Positions 26,751-34,713 of a stretch of 64,000 nucleotides of DNA are shown here, in pieces. The DNA is taken from the NCBI RefSeq assembly GCF_003331055.1, contig NZ_PUQD01000009.1:1-64000 (forward strand), in the 5' to 3' direction. Both the position numbers and the translations under genes were made by a program. How positions within the stretch are numbered: the stretch's first letter is position 1; each line of letters begins with the position of its first letter. Source of the stretch: Pseudomonas sp. AFG_SD02_1510_Pfu_092. Its GTDB lineage: Bacteria; Pseudomonadota; Gammaproteobacteria; Pseudomonadales; Pseudomonadaceae. The notes beneath the pieces are model-generated. The model worked only from the letters and a program-made list of their open reading frames with translations, did no database searches and had not been told where the DNA came from.

Positions 26751-27626
26751 CTATGGCGACACCAGCACATCACACTGGCACTCATTCAGCACATGCTTGG
26801 TGACGCTGCCGATCAGCAGTTCTTCAAACGCACTTTCCCCTTGCTTGCCGACCACGATCAGGTCGCATTCCAGTACCTGCTCCTGCTCGGCAATGCGCCA
26901 GCCAGGGTCACCGTGCACGATGATTTGCCGGGCATCGGCCAACCCGGCGGCTTCCGCGAGGGCCGCCAGCTGCTGCACGGCATCCTTGCGGATGACATTG
27001 CGATAGTGGGTGAGGGTGTCGCGGTCGATATGGGCGAAGCGCATGCTGCTTTCGAACGGCGCCTCGTACACATGCAGCAGAACGATTTCCGCCTGCGGCG
27101 CAACGGCTTTCGCCCGTTCGATGGCGCGCAAGGACGACGCCGAGAAATCAACCGGAACCAGCACGGTGCGGTAGGCGTCACGGGGTGCCTGCTTGACCAC
27201 CAGCAACGGGCAGGGCATGCGGTTCAGCAGCTTGTGCACCGTGGAGCCGAGCAGCAGGCGTCGAGCCACGCTTTGGCCCTTCGCCCCACATACCAGCAAG
27301 TTGCTGCCTTTGTCCTGCACCACGCGGGTGATTTCTGCAACCACCGCGCCGTGCGCCACCTGCACGCCAGCGGCGATGGCGTGACGCTGGAACAGCAATG
27401 CCGCCAACGCACGAATTTTTTCGCCAGCGGTATCGAGTACCCGTTTCAATAAGTCGTCGTCAGGCACCAGCAGTTGCTTCAAGCGCTCGAAAGGTACCGG
27501 GTTGGCAACGTACAGCAGGTCCAGTGAGGCCTGTTGCGCCTGGCTCAGCTGGGCAGCGCGTTCGGCCGCGTTGCGGGCGGAAGTGGACAGGTCGGTGGCG
27601 ACCAGTACGTGGTTCAGCGGGCTCAT
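26751..27626 (-). CDS. Tandem universal stress protein (UspA-like, two domains)
   Basis: 291 residues with two Usp domains (about 1-145 and 146-291). Each has the ATP-binding pattern G-x2-G-x9-G-S/T: GAKGQSVARRLLLGSTVHKLL in the first and GKQGESAFEELLIGSVTKHVL in the second. The start at 27626 is preceded by AAGGAG. An Anr/FNR-like box lies 124 bp upstream. Tandem Usp proteins under Anr are known in P. aeruginosa and help survival under oxygen limitation, so a similar role is likely here. Confidence 0.92.
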   Translation of the reverse strand: MSPLNHVLVATDLSTSARNAAERAAQLSQAQQASLDLLYVANPVPFERLKQLLVPDDDLLKRVLDTAGEKIRALAALLFQRHAIAAGVQVAHGAVVAEITRVVQDKGSNLLVCGAKGQSVARRLLLGSTVHKLLNRMPCPLLVVKQAPRDAYRTVLVPVDFSASSLRAIERAKAVAPQAEIVLLHVYEAPFESSMRFAHIDRDTLTHYRNVIRKDAVQQLAALAEAAGLADARQIIVHGDPGWRIAEQEQVLECDLIVVGKQGESAFEELLIGSVTKHVLNECQCDVLVSP

Positions 27627-27749
27627 GTGGGGCTCCTTGGCCAAAGCCGCGCGCAGTGACGAGGGCGATAGCCTTTGAGCACGCTGCGCCTGGCGGTTGT
27701 GGTTCATTCCTTGCTGGCTGCCATCGTCTCGCGAACCCGGCGCGGTGGC

Positions 27750-27763
27750 TTGATTTACGTCAA
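27750..27763 (-). promoter_or_regulatory. Anr/FNR-like box upstream of usp
   Basis: TTGATTTACGTCAA matches the FNR/Anr consensus TTGAT-N4-ATCAA at 9 of 10 defined positions (read leftward, TTGACGTAAATCAA). It is 124 bp upstream of the stress-protein start; a sigma-70 -10 at the usual distance would be near ACGATG, a weak match. It also lies about 134 bp upstream of the divergent small gene. Confidence 0.6.
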
Positions 27764-27846
27764 CCAGATCGTCCGCCACCGTGAGGCCCTGTGTTTTCAT
27801 CTCATGACACGATCTGACGGCTTGGCAATGGATTGCATGAGTCAGC

Positions 27847-27875
27847 TTGATGCTTTCCTGTAACGGTACTAATAC
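27847..27875 (+). promoter_or_regulatory. Sigma-70-like promoter for small gene at 27898
   Basis: TTGATG at 27847-27852, a 17-bp spacer, and TAATAC at 27870-27875, followed 22 bp later by the start codon with a GGGGAGGGGG ribosome site. A start site near 27882 would leave a very short leader. Confidence 0.55.
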
Positions 27876-27897
27876 TAAGAAATTGCCGGGGAGGGGG

Positions 27898-28140
27898 ATG
27901 ATCATGCAGACGCGCTTTGTTGTGGTTCCCGCTGTGCCGCTAAAAAAAGAGGTTTACCCTCGCATGCTTGGGTTTCCCGCGCTGCTGGGGGAGGGCTACG
28001 ACCTCTACGACACACAGGAGAAGATGCGCCTGCCGCTCAACTACCCGACGCGCGCGGAGGCAGAATTCGTCTGCGCATCGCGCAACAGTTGCCGGGACAC
28101 CGATGCGGCGGACGTTGCAGGGATGGGCCATACGGCCTGA
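27898..28140 (+). CDS. Small hypothetical protein (80 aa)
   Basis: I do not recognise this protein. The start at 27898 directly follows a strong purine-rich ribosome site; a second Met lies two codons on. The sequence begins QTRFVVVPAVPLKKE and contains YDLYDTQEKMRLPLNYPTRAEAEFVC, which looks like a small alpha/beta fold; two Cys fall in the C-terminal part. It has no signal peptide. A good promoter and its position divergent from the stress-protein gene support it being real. Confidence 0.65.
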   Translation: MIMQTRFVVVPAVPLKKEVYPRMLGFPALLGEGYDLYDTQEKMRLPLNYPTRAEAEFVCASRNSCRDTDAADVAGMGHTA

Positions 28141-28175
28141 AAAGTAAAAGCGCAGGGCCTGGGTCAGGCCCGCGC
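28141..28175 (-). terminator. Intrinsic terminator of the gene at 28164-28541
   Basis: GCGC-A-GGGCCTG (28150-28161) pairs with CAGGCCC-GCGC (28165-28175) around GGT. Leftward it continues into TTTTACTTTT. The stop codon of the leftward gene lies within the hairpin, so terminator and coding sequence overlap. Confidence 0.75.
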
Positions 28176-28541
28176 AAGTGCTTCCACTAATTGGGCCTTG
28201 GTCATCTTCGAGCGCCCTTTGATATCTTTGCTACGCGCTTCTTTCATCAGGCTTTGCTTGCTTTGTGTCTCCAGCGAGCCGGGCGAGCTCCGCGAATGGC
28301 CCTGGCGTGAACTGGCGGCGCGCTTGGCCGAGTCGGAACGTGCAGTCTTTTTCTCGCCAGAAGACGTCTTGCTGCCCGAGCCGCCTCGCTTCTCGCCGCC
28401 ACCGGACTGCTTGTTGACGGTCGCCCAGGCGCGGGCCTCAGCTTCCTCCTTCGGGACGCCCTTGTGTTCGTAGCTATCCTCGATATGTTCGGCCTTGCGC
28501 TTCTGCTTGTCGGTGTATTTGTCCTTGTCGCCGCGGGGCAT
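28164..28541 (-). CDS. Small charged protein with C-terminal Rho-N/SAP-like helix motif
   Basis: 125 residues, start at 28541 (MPRGDKDKYTDKQKRKAEHIEDSY). The N-terminal 45 residues, with the GVPKEEAEARAWATVNK segment, match a family often labelled plasmid stabilization protein in pseudomonads, although no toxin partner is present. The middle is Gly/Ser/Lys-rich and probably disordered. The last 30 residues (SLMKEARSKDIKGRSKMTKAQLVEAL) look like a helix-extension-helix nucleic-acid binding motif. The high Lys/Arg content suggests DNA or RNA binding. The plasmid-stability label is not supported by context. Confidence 0.75.
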   Translation of the reverse strand: MPRGDKDKYTDKQKRKAEHIEDSYEHKGVPKEEAEARAWATVNKQSGGGEKRGGSGSKTSSGEKKTARSDSAKRAASSRQGHSRSSPGSLETQSKQSLMKEARSKDIKGRSKMTKAQLVEALARA

Positions 28542-28651
28542 GGTCTTCACTCCTGCAGGGTTTGCCTGAACGGTTGAAACCGGGCGCATGGGCAGAGTGC
28601 CGGGCAATGGACGAGTGGTGTCGCCATGCCAGGCGCTCGACTGCCAGGGCT

Positions 28652-29032
28652 TCAGCTTCCAGAGCCCCCGCCACCGCCCCCTGCACCGCCAGCACCTGCA
28701 CCGCCCGCACCGCCGGCGCCACCCGTGCCGCCACCGCTGCCGTTACCCGAACCACCGGTCCCCGTGCCGCTTCCTGTACCCGTACCCCCGGTGGTGCCGT
28801 CGCCACCGGTGCTGTCGGTGCCGTTGTCACCCGTGCCGCCGGTGCCGGTACCCATACCATCGGCCGGGGTGCCGGAGCCGCTCGCCCCGCCTTGGCCATT
28901 CATTTGACCATTGTCGTGAGGCTGGCCGCCCGGGGCCGGCTGATCGACACTGTTGGTGGCGGCGAGCGCCAGGGGCGCGCTCATGCCCAGGCACAGGGAG
29001 AGCAGTAGTGATCGAGCCATCATCGGTTTCAT
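28652..29032 (-). CDS. Secreted Gly/Thr-repeat low-complexity protein
   Basis: 126 residues. Start at 29032 (MKPMMARSLLLSLCLG) follows AAGGAG and gives a signal peptide with likely cleavage after ALA near residue 23. Most of the mature protein is Gly with Thr and Ser (GTGTGGTG-type repeats) and it ends in GGAGGAGGAGAGG-like runs. No Cys or catalytic motif is present in the mature part. Function unknown; a cell-surface or matrix role is a guess. The repeated DNA makes length variation between strains likely. Confidence 0.7.
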   Translation of the reverse strand: MKPMMARSLLLSLCLGMSAPLALAATNSVDQPAPGGQPHDNGQMNGQGGASGSGTPADGMGTGTGGTGDNGTDSTGGDGTTGGTGTGSGTGTGGSGNGSGGGTGGAGGAGGAGAGGAGGGGGGSGS

Positions 29033-29257
29033 GGTGAATCTCCTTTTCCAGTGAGTCACCCACTGTTCGGCCCGCATCCTGCGCCCGGGTGCCACGCTGG
29101 CGACGGACGGGCGCCCGCCCGGCAAAATGGTCATGCAATCGACACATCGGAAGGTTAGCTTTGGCCCTTGCATATTCGAATGTATAGGTGCCCTGGAAAG
29201 CCGGCATGCGCCGTGATGGCCAGGCCCGGCGGCTCTACCCTGCCGCCTGCCATTCAT

Positions 29258-29275
29258 CGGTCACAAAGCTGTAAC
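29258..29275 (+). promoter_or_regulatory. Pho box upstream of pstS
   Basis: CGGTCAC (29258-29264), AAAG, CTGTAAC (29269-29275): two 7-bp direct repeats with a 4-bp spacer, close to the PhoB consensus CTGTCAT-N4-CTGTCAT. It is 45 bp before the pstS start, so the operon should be induced by phosphate starvation through PhoB. Confidence 0.8.
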
Positions 29276-29320
29276 ATTGCTGCTGCAAAGTGTGCCGGCC
29301 ATCACACGGAGCGCTTTTCG

Positions 29321-30352
29321 ATGATACGCCTGATGAAGACTGCTGCACTCGCCGTTGCCGTTTCGCTTTGCGCCACCTCGGCCTCCTTTGCCGCAGAGAA
29401 TGTCCGCCTGACCGGTTCCGGCGCCAGCTTCCCGGCCCCGATCTACCTGACCTGGTTCAAGGCCTTCAGCAAGGAAACCGACGGTGTCACCGTCGACTAT
29501 CAGTCCAAGGGCAGCGGGGCGGGTGTTCAGGATTTTCTGAACAAGACCGTCGACTTCGCCGCCAGCGACTCGGCGATGAAACCTGAAGAAATCGCCAAGG
29601 TCGGCGAGGGTGTGCAACTGCTGCCGATGACCGCCGGTGAAATCGTCCTGGCCTACAACCTGCCGGGCAACCCGAAAGGGCTGAAGCTGCCGCGCGATGT
29701 GTACTCGAACATCTTCCTCGGCAAGATCACCCAGTGGAACGACCCGCAGATCGCCGCAGCCAACCCAGAGCTGAAGCTGCCCGCCACGCCGATCACCGTA
29801 GTCGTGCGTGCCGACTCCAGCGGCACCACGGCGGTATTCACCAAGCACCTGTCGGCCATCAACGCCGACTTCAAGCAAGCGCTGGGTGAAGGCAACACCG
29901 TCAACTGGCCGGCCAGCGACAAGTTCATCAAGTCGCCGAAGAACGATGGCGTAACCGCTACCGTGCGCCAGACTCCAGGCGCAATCGGCTACATCGAATA
30001 TGGCTTCGCCAAGCTGGCCAAGGTCGACTTCGCCCAGCTGCAGAACAAGGCCGGCCAGTACGTCGTGCCGAACGCCGAAAGCGGTGCCGAGGCGCTGGCT
30101 GCGGTGAACATGCCGGAAAACCTGGTGGCCTGGCTGCCTGACCCGGACGGCGCCAAGTCGTACCCGATCACCTCCTACACCTGGATGATCTTCCGCAAGG
30201 ACAACGGCAACCCGGCCAAGGCCAAAGCCATGCGCGACATGGTCGAGTACAGCCTGACCGAAGGCCAGAAGATTGCCGACTCGATGGGCTACATCCCGCT
30301 GCCGGCGTCGGTGGTCGACCAGGTTCGCAAAGCGTCCGCCAACATCCAGTAA
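29321..30352 (+). CDS. pstS: PstS, periplasmic phosphate-binding protein
   Basis: 343 residues. The start at 29321 has GGAG 9 bases upstream; Met5 (29333) is an alternative. The signal peptide ends near SFAAE. The mature protein begins with VRLTGSGASFPAPIY, the diagnostic PstS phosphate-binding start, and contains YQSKGSGAGVQDF, DFAASD and RADSSGTTAVF. It delivers phosphate to PstCA. A Pho box precedes it. Pseudomonads often carry more than one Pst set; this one lacks phoU. Confidence 0.96.
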   Translation: MIRLMKTAALAVAVSLCATSASFAAENVRLTGSGASFPAPIYLTWFKAFSKETDGVTVDYQSKGSGAGVQDFLNKTVDFAASDSAMKPEEIAKVGEGVQLLPMTAGEIVLAYNLPGNPKGLKLPRDVYSNIFLGKITQWNDPQIAAANPELKLPATPITVVVRADSSGTTAVFTKHLSAINADFKQALGEGNTVNWPASDKFIKSPKNDGVTATVRQTPGAIGYIEYGFAKLAKVDFAQLQNKAGQYVVPNAESGAEALAAVNMPENLVAWLPDPDGAKSYPITSYTWMIFRKDNGNPAKAKAMRDMVEYSLTEGQKIADSMGYIPLPASVVDQVRKASANIQ

Positions 30353-30424
30353 CACCCACAGGCGCTCCCGGTGTGGCCGTACGGCCAGGCCGGGGGTGTT
30401 TGCCCTTTGTCCTGGAACTTGCCA

Positions 30425-31390
30425 ATGAACACACCTTTTGCCATCCCGGCTAACCCCGACTCCGCGTGCCAGCCCCCGTCCGCGAAAGACTTCCTGGTCG
30501 ATCGCACCTTCCGTGCGCTTGCGCGCATCGGTGTGGTGCTGGTGTTGGCGCTGGTCGTCGCGCTGGTCTACGAAGTGGGCCGCAAGGCACTGCCAGGTAT
30601 CGAGAAGCACGGCTTCGACGTGCTGTTCGGCAGCGTGTGGGACGTCAACCAGGGCAAGTACGGTATTCTGCCAGCGATCTGGGGCACCCTGTACAGTGCG
30701 CTGATCGCCCTGCTGATCGCCGGTTTCTTCGGCGTCAGCATGGCCATTTTCCTCACCCAGGACTTTCTTCCGGCCCGGCTGGCGTCGGTGTTTCGCACCA
30801 TCGTCGAGCTGCTCGCGGCCATCCCCAGCGTGGTGTACGGCCTGTGGGGCATCTATGTGGTGATCCCGGCCATTCGCCCGCTGACCACCTGGCTGAACAG
30901 CGAGCTGGGCTTCATTCCGTTTTTCGGCACCTCCCTGAGCGGCCCCGGGCTGCTGCCCGCTGCGCTGGTGCTGGCGATCATGATCCTGCCGACCATCGCC
31001 GCCGTTTCGCAGGACGCGCTGACCAGCGTGCCGATGAAAACCAAGCAGGCCGCCTACGGCCTGGGCGCTACCCACTGGGAAGCCATCCTCAAGGTGATGG
31101 TGCCCTCGGCGGCCACCGGCATCTTCGGTTCGCTGGTCCTCGGCCTGGGCCGGGCGCTGGGGGAAACCATGGCCCTGGCGATGCTGGTGGGCAATGCCAA
31201 CACCATTTCCCTGTCCTTGTTCGCCCCGGCCAACACCCTGGCGGCGTTGCTTGCCCTGAACTTCCCGGAGGCCGGCCCGAACGAGGTCGAGGTGCTGATG
31301 TACGCCGCACTGGTACTGATGTTCATCACCCTGCTGGTGAACGTGCTCGGCTCGATGATCATGCTCTACGCCCAGCGGGGTAATAAATGA
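30425..31390 (+). CDS. pstC: PstC, phosphate ABC permease
   Basis: 321 residues, start at 30425. It has about six membrane helices, the first at residues 33-50. The EAA-like loop region includes QAAYGLGATHWEAILKVMVPSAATGI, and the GLGRALGETMALAMLVGN segment is typical of PstC. It pairs with PstA. Its 3' end overlaps pstA by 4 bp. Confidence 0.95.
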   Translation: MNTPFAIPANPDSACQPPSAKDFLVDRTFRALARIGVVLVLALVVALVYEVGRKALPGIEKHGFDVLFGSVWDVNQGKYGILPAIWGTLYSALIALLIAGFFGVSMAIFLTQDFLPARLASVFRTIVELLAAIPSVVYGLWGIYVVIPAIRPLTTWLNSELGFIPFFGTSLSGPGLLPAALVLAIMILPTIAAVSQDALTSVPMKTKQAAYGLGATHWEAILKVMVPSAATGIFGSLVLGLGRALGETMALAMLVGNANTISLSLFAPANTLAALLALNFPEAGPNEVEVLMYAALVLMFITLLVNVLGSMIMLYAQRGNK

Positions 31391-32283
31391 TGACTGACCT
31401 CTCCACCCCGACAAAAGCCCTGCCCAGCCTGCAGCGCAAGCTGGAAGGCCGCTCGCTGCGCAGCCTGGTGCTGACCACGCTGGCCTGGTTCGCCGCGCTG
31501 GTGGCCAGTGTGCCGCTGATCTCGGTGCTGTACATGCTGGTCACCCGTGGCGGTGCCCGCCTCAACCTGGAAGTGTTCACCGAGCTGCCACCCACCGGTT
31601 TCGAAATGGGCGGGGGCTTTGGCAACGCCATGGTCGGCACCTTCGTCATGGTCGGCATTGCCGCCGCCATTGCCGTGCCGGTCGGCATCCTGGCCGCGGT
31701 GTTCCTCGCCGAACTGGGCCCGGACAGCAAGCTGGCCAACGCCGCGCGCTTCGCCGCCAAGATGCTCACCGGCCTGCCGTCGATCCTGGCCGGGGTATTC
31801 GCCTACGCCCTGGTGGTGATGACCACCGGCACCTACTCGGCACCCGCCGGCGGCGTGGCCCTGGCGGTACTGATGCTGCCGATCGTCGTGCTGACCGCTG
31901 AAGAGTCGATGAAGATGGTGCCCAAGATCATGAAGGACGCCGCCTACGGCATGGGCTGCACGCGCGCCCAGGTGATCTGCAAGATCGTCCTTCCCACTGG
32001 CCTGCCGGCGATCCTCACCGGCGTCATGCTGGCGGTCGCCCGTGCCGCCGGCGAAACCGCGCCGCTGCTGTTCACCGCGCTGTTCAGCAACTACTGGATC
32101 CTGCATGACGGCGACCTGGCCGTGATGAACCCCACGGCTTCGCTTGCCGTGCTGATCTACAACTTCTCCGGCATGCCCTTCGACAACCAGCTCGAGCTCG
32201 CCTGGGCGGCCTCGCTGGTACTGGTGATGATCGTGCTGGTAATCAACATTTTGAGCCGAGTCTTCGGCAAGCCCAAGTACTGA
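31387..32283 (+). CDS. pstA: PstA, phosphate ABC permease
   Basis: 298 residues with about six membrane helices. [15 protein letters not shown] near residue 77, the [27 protein letters not shown] loop that contacts PstB, and [19 protein letters not shown] are PstA hallmarks. Two adjacent Met codons (31387, 31390) are possible starts; the first overlaps the pstC stop. Confidence 0.95.
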   Translation: MMTDLSTPTKALPSLQRKLEGRSLRSLVLTTLAWFAALVASVPLISVLYMLVTRGGARLNLEVFTELPPTGFEMGGGFGNAMVGTFVMVGIAAAIAVPVGILAAVFLAELGPDSKLANAARFAAKMLTGLPSILAGVFAYALVVMTTGTYSAPAGGVALAVLMLPIVVLTAEESMKMVPKIMKDAAYGMGCTRAQVICKIVLPTGLPAILTGVMLAVARAAGETAPLLFTALFSNYWILHDGDLAVMNPTASLAVLIYNFSGMPFDNQLELAWAASLVLVMIVLVINILSRVFGKPKY

Positions 32284-32300
32284 GAAAGGGAGCATCCACC

Positions 32301-33119
32301 TTGAACGTATCCACTGCGCCAAAAGCCGCTCCCGTGGTCAGCGAAGCCCCCATCGTCATGGACTGCAAGCTGGACAAGATCTTCTACGGCAACTTCATGG
32401 CCGTTCGCGACAGCCACGTGCCGATCCGCAAAAACGAGATCACCGGCTTCATCGGGCCGTCCGGCTGCGGCAAGAGTACCGTGCTGCGCAGCCTCAACCG
32501 CATGAACGACCTGGTAAAAGGCTTCCGCTTCGAAGGCCATGTGCATTTCCTTGGCCAGGATGTCTACGGCAAGGGCGTCGACCCGGTGGTGGTGCGCCGC
32601 TACATCGGCATGGTGTTCCAGCAGCCCAACCCGTTCTCCATGAGCATTTTCGACAACGTCGCCTTCGGCCTGCGCCTGAACCGCTACAAGGGTGACATCG
32701 GCGACCGCGTCAAGCACGCGCTGCAAGGCGCCGCGCTGTGGGACGAAGTGAAGGACAAGCTCAAGGTCAGCGGCCTGGCCCTGTCCGGTGGGCAGCAGCA
32801 GCGGCTGTGCATCGCCCGTGCCATCGCCACCGAGCCGGAAGTGCTGCTGCTCGACGAACCCTGCTCGGCGCTCGACCCGATCGCCACCCGCCGGGTGGAA
32901 GAGCTGATGGTCGAGCTGAAGAAGAACTACACCATTGCCCTGGTCACCCACAACATGCAGCAGGCGATTCGGGTCGCCGACACCACCGCGTTCTTCTCGG
33001 TCGATATTTCCAAGGGCACCCGCACCGGCTACCTGGTCGAAATGGGCCCGACCACGCAGATCTTCCAGGACCCGCGCGAGCAACTGACCGCCGACTACAT
33101 CAGCGGCAAGTTCAGCTGA
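32301..33119 (+). CDS. pstB: PstB, phosphate ABC ATPase
   Basis: 272 residues. I place the start at a TTG (32301), 9 bases after GGGAGC; the first in-frame ATG (32358) would remove 19 residues of poorly conserved leader, so either is possible. Walker A is GPSGCGKST at 52-60, the signature is LSGGQQQR, and Walker B is [20 protein letters not shown] and THNMQQA are also typical of PstB. No phoU follows. Confidence 0.94.
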   Translation: MNVSTAPKAAPVVSEAPIVMDCKLDKIFYGNFMAVRDSHVPIRKNEITGFIGPSGCGKSTVLRSLNRMNDLVKGFRFEGHVHFLGQDVYGKGVDPVVVRRYIGMVFQQPNPFSMSIFDNVAFGLRLNRYKGDIGDRVKHALQGAALWDEVKDKLKVSGLALSGGQQQRLCIARAIATEPEVLLLDEPCSALDPIATRRVEELMVELKKNYTIALVTHNMQQAIRVADTTAFFSVDISKGTRTGYLVEMGPTTQIFQDPREQLTADYISGKFS

Positions 33120-33122
33120 GCC

Positions 33123-33184
33123 GTAACGCCCAAGGGGCAGGGAGGGGGCCAGGAAGGCCGCCACTCCCTGTCGCGTTACCTTTT
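33123..33184 (+). terminator. Stem-loop with short T-run after pstB
   Basis: GTAACGC (33123-33129) pairs with GCGTTAC (33173-33179), with an inner GGCAGGGAG/CTCCCTGTC pairing, followed by CCTTTTG. It lies 3 bases after the pstB stop and 26 bases before the Fic-like gene. It probably ends most pst transcripts while allowing some readthrough. Confidence 0.6.
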
Positions 33185-33209
33185 GTCAAAGTGTTACCCA
33201 GGATTTCCA

Positions 33210-33908
33210 ATGCCAGCGACGCCTCGTCTTGATCTGTCAGCGGTAGAGCGCGCACTGCGTGAGGTGCAAGGCCGCTTTGCCGAACTCAGCCAGCATTTCA
33301 CCGAGCCGCGTGACCCGTTCACCGACGAGGTGCTGGGCAATGTGCTTGAAGGCTATGCCCTGATTGACGACTATGTCGCCCGGGGTGTCGACCTGTTTGA
33401 CCTGCAGCAACTGAACCTCATGCTGGAGATCAACGCCACCGTACTGTGCGGCAGCGACCCGGCCCGCCGGCTGGAGTTCGCCGCGCACCTGGCGGCGACC
33501 GAGGCGCACTTTTTCAATAACGTGGAGGGCGGCATCAAGGACCTCTACAACTGGTACTGCGCGTATGGCAGCGACTCGATCTGGAAGCGCGCGGCGGGTG
33601 TCTACGTGCGCATTCTCAGCAAGCCGCAGCTGTTCATCGAAGGCAACAACCGCACCGGGTCGCTGATTGTCAGCTACTTGCTGATGCGCGCCGGGTTACC
33701 GCCTTTCGTGCTCTCCCTGGACAACGCCGAAGGGTATTTCAACCCGTCCTCGGTCATCCGCAACTCTGCCAAGCATGGGGTCATGGCTTTGTACGAACTG
33801 CCCAAGATCAAGAAAAAGTACGCTGCGTTCCTCGAAGCGAAGGCGCCCGCGCCCGGCAAGTTCTTCCTCAGCGACAGGCCCACGCCTGCGTGCCAGAGAG
33901 GCCGTTGA
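33210..33908 (+). CDS. Fic-like protein lacking the catalytic His
   Basis: 232 residues, start at 33210 with AGGA 9 bases upstream. The region FIEGNNRTGS (142-151) matches the Fic core HxFx(D/E)GNxRxxR in its F, E, G, N and R positions, but the catalytic His position is Gln140 and the last Arg is Ser151. The flanking helices fit a Fic/Doc fold. Without His, classical AMP transfer is unlikely. It is followed by a HAD hydrolase gene with overlapping stop and start (TGATG) and preceded by pstB, so a role linked to phosphate limitation is possible. Confidence 0.7.
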   Translation: MPATPRLDLSAVERALREVQGRFAELSQHFTEPRDPFTDEVLGNVLEGYALIDDYVARGVDLFDLQQLNLMLEINATVLCGSDPARRLEFAAHLAATEAHFFNNVEGGIKDLYNWYCAYGSDSIWKRAAGVYVRILSKPQLFIEGNNRTGSLIVSYLLMRAGLPPFVLSLDNAEGYFNPSSVIRNSAKHGVMALYELPKIKKKYAAFLEAKAPAPGKFFLSDRPTPACQRGR

Positions 33909-34507
33909 TGGACCAGTCATCCCTGCTCCAGCGCAGCCGGCAAGTCATCCAGCGCACGTTCAATCGCCCGCAGGTGCGCATTTCGTTCGATATCGACGAC
34001 ACGCTCGCCTGCCAGGCCGAGCACGCCGCCGCCGAGCACAGCAAGCTGCCGGCGTTCGTCCATCGCTGGCTGGGTGAACCGCTGCGCAGTGGTACCCGCG
34101 CACTGATCCGCGACCTGCGCCGCCAGGGCTGCAGCATCTGGATCTACACCTCGTCGGGGCGTACGCCAGCCTACATCCGCCGCTGGCTGATGCTGTACGG
34201 CATCCGTGTCGATGGCGTGGTCAACAGTGACCGCCACCAGCACATCCTGGCCATGAACGGGCTGCAGAATGCCCCCTCGAAGCTGCCGTCGGCCTTCGAC
34301 ATCGACCTGCATGTCGATGATTCCGAAGGTGTCCGCCTGGAAGGCGTCGATCACGGTTTTCGCGTGGTGGTGGTGTGCCCTAAAGACCAGAACTGGGCGC
34401 AGAAAGTGATGAATGCTGCGCTCGATGTCCAGGCCCAACTGGCCTGGCAGCAGCCGCAGCGCTATCAGATGCCTATACGCCAGCCTGCCCAGGCCCTCGC
34501 CTCCTGA
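33908..34507 (+). CDS. HAD-superfamily hydrolase
   Basis: 199 residues. Motif I is FDIDDTLA with nucleophile Asp28 and acid/base Asp30. Motif II is the Thr/Ser of YTSSGR near residue 80 and motif IV is HVDDSEG near residue 138. The cap is small. These indicate an Mg2+-dependent phosphatase of unknown substrate. Translation is probably coupled to the Fic-like gene through TGATG. The pair following pst may act in phosphate recycling, which is inference. Confidence 0.82.
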   Translation: MDQSSLLQRSRQVIQRTFNRPQVRISFDIDDTLACQAEHAAAEHSKLPAFVHRWLGEPLRSGTRALIRDLRRQGCSIWIYTSSGRTPAYIRRWLMLYGIRVDGVVNSDRHQHILAMNGLQNAPSKLPSAFDIDLHVDDSEGVRLEGVDHGFRVVVVCPKDQNWAQKVMNAALDVQAQLAWQQPQRYQMPIRQPAQALAS

Positions 34508-34650
34508 GGGCGTCAAAGCCCCGTTTCGCCACCCCGCTTCGCAGCTCACCCCAAGGCTTTGGAGTTGAGCGGCTGCCTCGCTATTCCCCTCTCGCTCCAT
34601 CCCGGCAGGCCGCTGCCTGTCGCCTGAGATTTTCCGTTTCGGCTTGACTC

Positions 34651-34700
34651 GTGAAATTTTTCATGTAATTTTTCATGAAAAATAAATATAAAAATTTCAC
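34651..34700. promoter_or_regulatory. Palindromic operator candidate before puuA
   Basis: GTGAAATTTTT (34651-34661) and AAAAATTTCAC (34690-34700) are perfect inverted repeats. Between them lies a 16-bp perfect palindrome ATTTTTCATGAAAAAT (34668-34683), and ATTTTTCAT also recurs at 34656-34664. The block is very AT-rich and ends 13 bases before the puuA start. The likely ligand is PuuR, encoded downstream at 38971. Confidence 0.65.
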
Positions 34701-34713
34701 GGAGGACAAGAAG

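Noticed and set aside
27627..27905. Upstream extension of the universal stress protein (93 codons)
   Set aside because: It has no Usp sequence, crosses the Anr-like box and the divergent promoter, and the AAGGAG site supports the start at 27626.
28164..28541. Plasmid stability or toxin-antitoxin module
   Set aside because: The family label exists, but no partner toxin, partition gene or plasmid feature is nearby; the protein looks like a small nucleic-acid binding stress protein.
29261..31414. 717-codon leftward open frame over pstS and pstC
   Set aside because: Antisense to two well-recognised genes, rich in Gln/His/Arg as expected from reversed GC-rich codons, with no family motif.
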